This document shows, one piece after another, positions 53,835 through 60,001 of a stretch of 60,001 bases of DNA. Source of the stretch: Novosphingobium sp. Its GTDB lineage: Bacteria > Pseudomonadota > Alphaproteobacteria > Sphingomonadales > Sphingomonadaceae. A program made the position numbers and the translations under genes. Below the pieces are notes generated by a model. The model did no database searches, was not told the DNA's origin, and saw nothing but the letters and a program-made list of their open reading frames with translations. The stretch covers positions 1 through 60,001 of the forward strand of contig JADLHU010000028.1 of NCBI GenBank assembly GCA_020848655.1. The letters are read 5' to 3'. Position 1 is the stretch's first letter. Each line of letters opens with the position of its first letter.

Positions 53835-54380
53835 TATGAATTCTCCATGCGCGCCGCGGCTCGGACAGGGCCGGCAAGGCGACGCGGATATGTGAAGGAA
53901 AGCCGCGCGGCCGCGCGAAGACAGGCGTCTTCAGGCGGCCGGCGGCATCAGGGATGAAGCCGGGGCCATCTGGCGCCCGGCTGGTCTGCTTCGTGTCTGC
54001 AAGCGGGAGAATGCGCGGCGAAACCGTGCGCGCAGTGCCTGCCATCCATGCCGCCTGCGCCCGTTGGGGCTGCGGCTGGCGGGACGGCGATTGGCTTCTC
54101 ATTGCTTTGCGTCAACCTGTTCGATTCCAGCGAATGTGCCGGAATTTGGCCGAAAATCTGGATCGTGCCGCCCCGATCGCAAGCACCCCTTGAGGTGGCC
54201 TTCCGACAGGTCTGGGCCGGCCCATTTTTCCCGGTTGGAAAAGGGCCTAGCATCCAACGTCTTGAACGGCAAGTTTCTTGCGCGGGATCAATGCCGGTCC
54301 GCCAGCCGGGCAAGCCTTCCACACCCGCGCTTTGCCAATGTGTTGCGGCGATCGCGATCGCGGCCTAGTCAACGCGCCAG
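53835..54380 (-). promoter_or_regulatory. Divergent region and long rne leader, no gene seen
   Basis: The 546 bases between rne and the amidase hold no supported ORF. Near rne are a self-complementary CGCGCGGCCGCGCG (53904-53917) and an adjoining hairpin GAAGAC-AGGC-GTCTTC (53917-53932). Near the amidase start is the 14-base palindrome GCGATCGCGATCGC (54348-54361). A long structured rne 5' UTR, used for self-regulation in E. coli, is plausible. Confidence 0.5.
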
Positions 54381-55295
54381 ATGCGTCGTCGCCTGCAGCT
54401 TGCCCTGATCGTGATCGCGCCGGTGGTCGCACTGGCGGGTGCGGTCGTGGTCGGGCGCGGCGCGGGCTGGTTCGATGCCCGCCCGGCGGGGCCGGGTGGC
54501 GGGCTGGACTATGTACAGCGTATCGAATTGCCCGATGGCGGCGCGCTCGTCGATCTGCCGACCATTGTGGGGCCGCAGGACGCCAGCCGCCCGCTGGTGG
54601 TGATCGATGCCGGCCATGGCGGCCACGATCCCGGGGCAGGGGTGCCACCCGTGCAGGAAAAGCAGCTTACCCTGATGCTGGCCCAGGCGCTGCGCGACGA
54701 ACTGCTGAAGGACGGCGGCATCCGCGTGGCGCTGACCCGCGACGATGATCGCTACCTTATGCTTGACGAGCGTTCGGGCATCGCCCGGCGGCTGGGCGCG
54801 GACTTGTTCCTTTCCATCCACGCCGACAGCGCGGAGGACGGCGCGCTGGCCAGCGGCGCCAGTGTCTATACCCTGTCGGAGCGGGGCACGAACGAGACGG
54901 CGGCGCGCATCGCCGCGCGGGAAAACAACGCCGATACCATCAACGGCGTGCGCCTGGCCGGCAAGAGCGACAGCGTCAGCGCCATTCTGGTGGACCTTTC
55001 GCAACGCGAAACGCAGGCGCGCTCTGAGGATTTCGCGCGGCTGATCCTGCGCGAGGCACGCGGTCGGTTCGACCTGCACGACGAAGCCGTGCAGTCCGCC
55101 GCCTTCGTCGTGCTCAAATCGCCCGATCTGCCCTCGGCGCTGTTCGAGGCCGGCTATATCAGCAATCCGGCCGAGGCCGCGCGACTGGCATCCGAAACGG
55201 GGCGCAAGGCCTTTGCCGAAAGCGCGGCGCGCGCGATCCGCGCCTATTTCGCGCGCCAGTCCGGCCCACGCCCGGCGCGCCCCGGCGGGGCATAG
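54381..55295 (+). CDS. N-acetylmuramoyl-L-alanine amidase (Amidase_3)
   Basis: Cuts the amide bond between MurNAc and the peptide during cell separation. The 304-residue protein has an N-terminal membrane anchor or signal (LALIVIAPVVALAGAVVVG), then the zinc amidase domain: VVIDAGHGGHDPGA, LSIHADSAEDG and a late LFEAGYISNPAEAARLA with the catalytic glutamate. There is no AMIN domain, so it is a short AmiC-like form. It lies divergent from rne and 74 bases upstream of PBP1A, a common alphaproteobacterial order. Confidence 0.93.
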   Translation: MRRRLQLALIVIAPVVALAGAVVVGRGAGWFDARPAGPGGGLDYVQRIELPDGGALVDLPTIVGPQDASRPLVVIDAGHGGHDPGAGVPPVQEKQLTLMLAQALRDELLKDGGIRVALTRDDDRYLMLDERSGIARRLGADLFLSIHADSAEDGALASGASVYTLSERGTNETAARIAARENNADTINGVRLAGKSDSVSAILVDLSQRETQARSEDFARLILREARGRFDLHDEAVQSAAFVVLKSPDLPSALFEAGYISNPAEAARLASETGRKAFAESAARAIRAYFARQSGPRPARPGGA

Positions 55296-55369
55296 GGAAG
55301 GGCATGGCCTGGGCGATCACGCATCCGACGCTTTCCCTTCACCCGAACAGCGTCTAGAGGGTCGGCGAT

Positions 55370-57904
55370 ATGGCTGAATCCGCTTCGCCCGCGCCCGATC
55401 AGGAAAACCTGCGCTACCGCATCCGCCGGGAAGCCGGCGGCGCATGGGCTTCGCTGCGGCAGGCCTGGCGCGAAAGGCGCGTGGTACGCATCGCGGGCTA
55501 TGCCGGCGGCGGACTGCTGGTCATGCTGTTCCTGATCTGGCTGCTGGTCGCGCGCAACCTGCCTTCTGCTGACAAGCTATTGGAATATCAGCCGCCGCTG
55601 CCCACGATGGTGCGTGGCGTCGATGGCCAGATCGTCTACAGCTATGCGCGCGAAAGGCGCGTCCAGTTGCGCTTCGTCGATTTCCCCAAGCCGCTGATCA
55701 ATGCGTTCCTTTCGGCCGAGGACAAGACGTTCTGGACGCATGGCGGCGTGGACTACACGGGCCTTGCCGGCGCGGTGCTGGATTATGTGGTCAAGTTCGG
55801 CTCGGGCCAGCGCGCCAAGGGCGGCTCCACGATTACCCAGCAGGTCGCCAAGAACATCCTCATCGGCGATGAATATTCGGTCACGCGCAAGCTCAAGGAA
55901 ATGATCCTGGCGCGGCGGATCGAGGCGACGCTGAACAAGCAGCAGATTCTGGAACTTTACCTTAACGAGATTCCGCTGGGCCGGCAGAGCTTTGGCGTGC
56001 AGGCCGCCGCACGCGCCTATTTCGGCAAGGACGTGGGCGACCTGAAGCTGCACGAGGCGGCGTTCCTCGCCATTCTGCCCAAGGCGCCCGAACGCTATGG
56101 GCGTGCCCGCAACGCGCAGATGGCGATCGAGCGGCGCAACTACGTGCTCGACCAGATGGCGCGCAACGAGTGGGCCAGCCCGCAGGAGATCGCCGAGGCC
56201 AAGGCGCAGCCGCTGGGGATCATTGCGCGCCGCGTGGAAGCCTACGATCCTTCGGTCGGCTACTTCGTGGAAGAAGTGCGCCGCCAGTTGATCCAGCGCT
56301 ATGGCGAGAAGGCCGAAGACGGCCCGAACAGCGTCTATGCGGGCGGGCTGTGGGTGCGCACTTCGCTCGACCCTGAAATGCAGAAGGCAACGCAGGATGC
56401 GCTGCGCACCGGGCTGCTGCGCTATCATGCGGGCAAGGGCTGGAGCGGGCCGGTTGCCCATATAGACCTCGATCCAGATAGCTGGCAGTCGCAACTGGTC
56501 TCGCTCAACAAGTCGATCAGCTATGACGACTGGCGTATCGGCGTGGTCATCGAACGTAACGGATCGAGCGCGCGGATCGGCTTTCCCGATGGCGCGACCG
56601 GCGCGCTCGTCGCGCTGCCCGAAAAGCTGCGCGCCGGCGACGTGATCGCCGCCGCGCCGGCGGGGCGCGGCGCCTATGCGGTGCGTGTCATCCCCGAAGT
56701 GTCGGGCGGCATGGTCATCGAAAGCCCCTATGACGGGCGCGTGCTGGCGATGCAGGGCGGGTTCGACGCCGGCCTCGCCTCGTTCAACCGCGCGACGCAG
56801 GCGATGCGCCAGCCCGGATCGACGATCAAGCCGTTCGTTTATGCCACCGGCCTCGACAGCGGGATGACCCCGGCGACGATGATCCTCGACGGCACGTTCT
56901 GCGTCTATCAGGGCTCGCGGCTTGGCCAGAAGTGCTTCCGCAACTTCGGCGGCGCCGGCGGCAGCGGCAATCACACGATGCGCTGGGGGCTTGAGCAATC
57001 GCGCAACCTGATGACCGTGCGCATCGCCAACGACGCCGGCATGGACCGCGTCACCAAGACGTTCGAGCGCGTCGGCATCGGCAAGTACCAGCGCTATCTC
57101 TCGTTCGCGCTGGGCGCGGGCGAGACGACGGTTATGCAGATGGTCAACGCCTATGCCGCGCTGGCCAACAACGGCGTGCAATATCCCGCCACGCTGATCG
57201 ATTATGTCCAGGATCGCAGCGGCAAGGTGATCTGGCGCGCCGATACCCGCCGATGCATGGGGTGCAGCATGGCGCAGTGGGATGGCAAGCCGATGCCCCG
57301 GCTGGAACCGCGCGGCAAGGTCGTGCTTGATCCGCGCACAGCCTATCAGGTGGTCCACATGCTGGAAGGCGTGGTGACGCGCGGCACGGCGGTGGTGCTG
57401 CGTGACCTGAACCTGCCGCTGTTCGGCAAGACCGGAACCACCAGCGGGCCGACCAACGTGTGGTTCGTGGGCGGTTCGCAGAAGTACGTGGCGGGGGTCT
57501 ATCTTGGCTACGATCAGCCGCGTTCGCTGGGCGGCTATGCCCAGGGCGGCCGCATCGCCGCGCCGATCTTCAAGCAGGTCGTCCAGGCGACCCGGCCCCG
57601 CTGGAGCCACCTGCCTTTCGTGGCGCCGGAAGGCGTGCGCATGGTGCGGATCGACCGGGTGAGCGGCAAGCGCGTGTTCGGCGCGGAGGCTGGCGACGAT
57701 GCGAAATCATCGATCATCTGGGAAGCCTTCAAGCCCGATACCGAGCCGAGCCGGACGACCCGGTCGGAAGACTTCGCCAGCCAGCGCGATGCGCTGATCG
57801 CGGCGGTCCGCCATGGCCAGCAGGCCCGCTCGCAAGCGCGTGAAGCGGCCACCAAGAGCGGCGAGCCGAAGGACTTCGCCGAGGAGCAAGGCGGGGTCTA
57901 CTGA
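55370..57904 (+). CDS. mrcA: Penicillin-binding protein 1A (bifunctional glycosyltransferase/transpeptidase)
   Basis: Class A PBP that polymerises and cross-links peptidoglycan. The 844-residue protein has a short cytoplasmic start, one transmembrane helix (about 42-65), a GT51 domain with SAEDKTFWTHGGVDYTG and GGSTITQQVAKN, an OB-like insert and a transpeptidase domain. The nucleophile is S484 in GSTIKPF (S-x2-K487), with QSRNLMTVR and FGKTGTTSGPTNVWFVG as the other two motifs. It probably acts with the upstream amidase in wall remodelling. Confidence 0.96.
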   Translation: MAESASPAPDQENLRYRIRREAGGAWASLRQAWRERRVVRIAGYAGGGLLVMLFLIWLLVARNLPSADKLLEYQPPLPTMVRGVDGQIVYSYARERRVQLRFVDFPKPLINAFLSAEDKTFWTHGGVDYTGLAGAVLDYVVKFGSGQRAKGGSTITQQVAKNILIGDEYSVTRKLKEMILARRIEATLNKQQILELYLNEIPLGRQSFGVQAAARAYFGKDVGDLKLHEAAFLAILPKAPERYGRARNAQMAIERRNYVLDQMARNEWASPQEIAEAKAQPLGIIARRVEAYDPSVGYFVEEVRRQLIQRYGEKAEDGPNSVYAGGLWVRTSLDPEMQKATQDALRTGLLRYHAGKGWSGPVAHIDLDPDSWQSQLVSLNKSISYDDWRIGVVIERNGSSARIGFPDGATGALVALPEKLRAGDVIAAAPAGRGAYAVRVIPEVSGGMVIESPYDGRVLAMQGGFDAGLASFNRATQAMRQPGSTIKPFVYATGLDSGMTPATMILDGTFCVYQGSRLGQKCFRNFGGAGGSGNHTMRWGLEQSRNLMTVRIANDAGMDRVTKTFERVGIGKYQRYLSFALGAGETTVMQMVNAYAALANNGVQYPATLIDYVQDRSGKVIWRADTRRCMGCSMAQWDGKPMPRLEPRGKVVLDPRTAYQVVHMLEGVVTRGTAVVLRDLNLPLFGKTGTTSGPTNVWFVGGSQKYVAGVYLGYDQPRSLGGYAQGGRIAAPIFKQVVQATRPRWSHLPFVAPEGVRMVRIDRVSGKRVFGAEAGDDAKSSIIWEAFKPDTEPSRTTRSEDFASQRDALIAAVRHGQQARSQAREAATKSGEPKDFAEEQGGVY

Positions 57905-57970
57905 CGGACGAGGCGCCGCCACCGGCCCTCGGATCGGCGCAAATCGCCCGACACAACCGGGGTACAACCG

Positions 57971-58852
57971 CTACAGAAACGCCTTCACGTCGCTGACAAA
58001 GCGATCGAACTGGTCGTGATGCAGCCAGTGCCCGGCGTTTTCGTATTCGATGACCCTGGCATCCTGAAAATAGGCCAGCCGGCCGTCGTGCTCGGGGTTG
58101 GAAAAGAAGCTGTTCGCGCCATGAAAGATCAGCATCGGGCAGGAAATCGCCTGCCACAATTTTTGCACGTCTTCCTGCTGCGCCACCGAGGGCGGCCAGA
58201 CGTTCAGGTAGTTGTCGAACTTCCAACCGAAGGTGCCGTCCTCGTTGCGGCTGATGCCGTGGATGGTGAGGTGGCGGGCCTGTTCATCGCTGAGGAAGGC
58301 GTTCTCTTCCTTCATGCGGGCATAGGCGGCTTCCAGCGTCGGGTAGCGGCGGGGCAGGCGGCCGGCGGCGGCGCGGCGGGCGGCGATCCATTCGCGCATG
58401 GAATCGGCATAGCCCTTGGCCTGGCGCTGGGCGATCGTGGCGGGCGGCAGGCCCAGCCCTTCGATGTTCACGAACTTGCGCACGCGATCGGGGTACAGCC
58501 CGGCGAAGTGGGTGGAAACGAACCCGCCCAGCGAATGCGCGATGATGGTGACCTGATCGTAACCCAGGTGTTGCACCAGTTGGGCGAAGTCATAGACGAA
58601 GGCGCTGTCGGAATAGTCGCCATCGGGCGACCAGGCGCTGTCGCCATGGCCGCGCAGGTCGGGGGCGATCACGTGCCAGTCATGGCGCAGTTCCTGGGCC
58701 ACCCAGTCCCAGCTTCGGCAATGGTCGCGCCCGCCGTGCTGGAGGATCAGCGGCGGCGCGTCCTCGTTTCCCCAGTCCACGTAGTGCAGACGCAGACGCT
58801 GCGAGATGAAGCTGTGCGATGTCGGTCCGGCAATAGTCATGACCAAGCGCAT
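57971..58852 (-). CDS. Alpha/beta hydrolase
   Basis: The 293-residue protein has the HGGRDHCRSWDWVAQEL oxyanion region, DLRGHGDSAW, nucleophile AHSLGGFVS, and the late HGANSFFSNPEHD and AGHWLHHDQFDRF with the catalytic histidine. It resembles epoxide hydrolase/esterase-type enzymes with a helical cap around residues 150-215; the substrate is open. Two in-frame ATGs (58852 and 58840) have no clear ribosome site. It is divergent from trxB with under 100 bases between. Confidence 0.85.
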   Translation of the reverse strand: MRLVMTIAGPTSHSFISQRLRLHYVDWGNEDAPPLILQHGGRDHCRSWDWVAQELRHDWHVIAPDLRGHGDSAWSPDGDYSDSAFVYDFAQLVQHLGYDQVTIIAHSLGGFVSTHFAGLYPDRVRKFVNIEGLGLPPATIAQRQAKGYADSMREWIAARRAAAGRLPRRYPTLEAAYARMKEENAFLSDEQARHLTIHGISRNEDGTFGWKFDNYLNVWPPSVAQQEDVQKLWQAISCPMLIFHGANSFFSNPEHDGRLAYFQDARVIEYENAGHWLHHDQFDRFVSDVKAFL

Positions 58853-58949
58853 TGCGCTGCCGCGACGGCAGCGTCAATTGGGGAGAATTGTCGGTGCGGC
58901 ACTGGCAATGCGCGGGCTACGACACTATTTGCCCTCACCGGAGGATTTC

Positions 58950-59924
58950 ATGGCCACGCACACCACCCGCATGCTTATCATCGGTTCCGGCCCCGCCGGG
59001 CTTTCGGCCGCGATCTATGGCGCGCGCGCGGGGCTGCGGCCGATCGTGGTGCAGGGCCTGCAGCCGGGCGGCCAGTTGACCATCACCACCGACGTGGAAA
59101 ACTATCCCGGCTTTCGCGACGTGATCCAGGGGCCGTGGCTGATGGAGGAAATGCAGGCGCAGGCCGAGCATGTCGGCACGCGGATGCTGTGGGACACGAT
59201 CACATCGGTGGACCTTTCCGGCCCGCCGTTCCGCGCGGTGGGCGACAGCGGCGATATCTATGAAGGCGAAACGCTGGTCATCGCCACGGGCGCGCAGGCG
59301 CGCTGGCTGGGTGTTCCGGGCGAGCAGGACCTGAGCGGCAAGGGCGTTTCGGCCTGCGCCACGTGCGACGGGTTCTTTTATCGCGGCAAGAAGGTGGTGG
59401 TGATCGGCGGCGGCAACACCGCGGTCGAGGAAGCGCTGTACCTGACCAACCATTCGCCCGACGTGACGCTGATCCACCGCCGCGATTCGCTGCGCGCCGA
59501 AAAGATCCTCCAGGATCGCCTGTTCGCGCATCCCAACATCACGGTGGTGTGGAACAAGCAGGTCGACAGCTTCCTGAACGACGAGGCGACCGGCGCCTTG
59601 CGCGCCGTGGCGCTGACCGACACGCAGACCGGCGAGACCAGCGAAATCGCCACCGAAGGCGCGTTCGTCGCCATTGGCCACGCCCCGGCCACCGAACTGT
59701 TCAAGGGCGCGCTCGAACTCGACAAGAGCGGCTATATCGTGGTCGAGCCGGGCACGCCCAAGACCGCGATCCCCGGCGTCTTCGCCTGCGGCGACGTGAT
59801 GGACCACACCTATCGCCAGGCGGTGACGGCGGCCGGCACCGGCTGCATGGCCGCGCTCGACGCCGAACGCTTCCTGGCCGAGCGCGAGTTCCTGACCGAA
59901 CACCAGACGCAGGCGGCGCAGTAG
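58950..59924 (+). CDS. trxB: Thioredoxin reductase (NADPH)
   Basis: Flavoenzyme that reduces thioredoxin. The 324-residue protein has the FAD motif GSGPAG (12-17), PGGQLTITTDVENYPGF, the redox pair CATC (C136, C139), the NADPH loop GGGNTAVEEALYL with IHRRD, and the C-terminal FACGDVMDHTYRQAVTAAGTG. GGAGG lies 5 bases before the ATG. The TAG stop lies in a 17-base tandem duplication. Confidence 0.97.
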   Translation: MATHTTRMLIIGSGPAGLSAAIYGARAGLRPIVVQGLQPGGQLTITTDVENYPGFRDVIQGPWLMEEMQAQAEHVGTRMLWDTITSVDLSGPPFRAVGDSGDIYEGETLVIATGAQARWLGVPGEQDLSGKGVSACATCDGFFYRGKKVVVIGGGNTAVEEALYLTNHSPDVTLIHRRDSLRAEKILQDRLFAHPNITVVWNKQVDSFLNDEATGALRAVALTDTQTGETSEIATEGAFVAIGHAPATELFKGALELDKSGYIVVEPGTPKTAIPGVFACGDVMDHTYRQAVTAAGTGCMAALDAERFLAEREFLTEHQTQAAQ

Positions 59925-59948
59925 GGCAGGGGGCGCAGTAGGGTAGGG
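59915..59948 (+). repeat. Tandem duplication (period 17) spanning the trxB stop codon
   Basis: GGCGCAGTAGGGCAGGG (59915-59931) is followed directly by GGCGCAGTAGGGTAGGG (59932-59948), 16 of 17 identical. The TAG in the first copy is the trxB stop. Confidence 0.9.
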
Positions 59949-60001
59949 GGCCGACTGCCGCCCTGCGATGGGTGCTGTCCGGCCTCCGGCAATTGCCCCC
60001 C

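Overview
The window is about two-thirds G+C, gene-dense and free of insertion sequences, phage genes or CRISPR arrays. It looks like the chromosome of an alphaproteobacterium of the Sphingomonadaceae (Novosphingobium-like). Supporting signs are a MucR/Ros regulator, a Fur without the usual cysteine pairs, an RNase E with an acidic insert and a terminal GWW motif, class II DAHP synthase, a cpa/tad pilus operon, and an XrtA/PEP-CTERM type PrsK/PrsR two-component system. The family-level placement is inference from gene content; no rRNA gene is present.

Layout. 1-3.5 kb: the plug end of a TonB-dependent receptor cut short by a stop codon, then an SDR dehydrogenase, a TetR regulator and MTA phosphorylase in one direction. 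3.5-10.8 kb, minus strand: cpaA, cpaB, cpaC, cpaD, cpaE, tadB, tadC of a Flp/Tad pilus locus, with neither the CpaF/TadA motor ATPase nor a pilin gene. 10.9-20.2 kb: housekeeping genes (alpha/beta hydrolase, FAD oxidoreductase, rnhA, thrB, ispH, plsC, fur, mucR, rimI, tsaB, Nfu). 20.4-25.4 kb: M16 peptidase, DAHP synthase, group III truncated globin. 25.5-27.8 kb, minus strand: a compact yfiR-yfiN-yfiB operon for periplasm-controlled c-di-GMP synthesis. 27.9-30.1 kb: tRNA-Gln, a YghU-type GST, ilvE.

30.14-30.82 kb is the largest stretch without a conventional gene. On the minus strand it holds hairpins, a Shine-Dalgarno of maximal complementarity to 16S rRNA, two tiny overlapping ORFs and a very strong 3' hairpin: a likely undescribed small-protein or sRNA gene. 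30.8-37.3 kb: lipoprotein, tlyA, tspO, ubiK, then a three-subunit molybdenum hydroxylase operon ending in a MoaD-like small protein. 37.3-40.7 kb: an exported hypothetical, efp, suhB, tRNA-Leu, an M20 amidohydrolase. 40.9-47.5 kb: sugar-phosphate transferase, prsK, prsR and prsT, translationally coupled. 47.6-60 kb: panB, an amino acid permease, a methyltransferase, rne, a divergent cell-wall amidase and PBP1A, a second alpha/beta hydrolase, and trxB.

The genes fall into three themes: envelope and surface structures (Tad pilus, PrsKRT with its glycosyltransferase, YfiBNR, amidase/PBP1A), core metabolism (MTA salvage, isoprenoids, aromatic and branched amino acids, pantothenate) and RNA handling (RNase E, RNase HI, TlyA, TsaB, tRNAs). 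Many adjacent genes overlap by 1-8 bases, which implies tight translational coupling. Three short tandem duplications lie across or directly beside stop codons, an unusual repeated pattern in one window.
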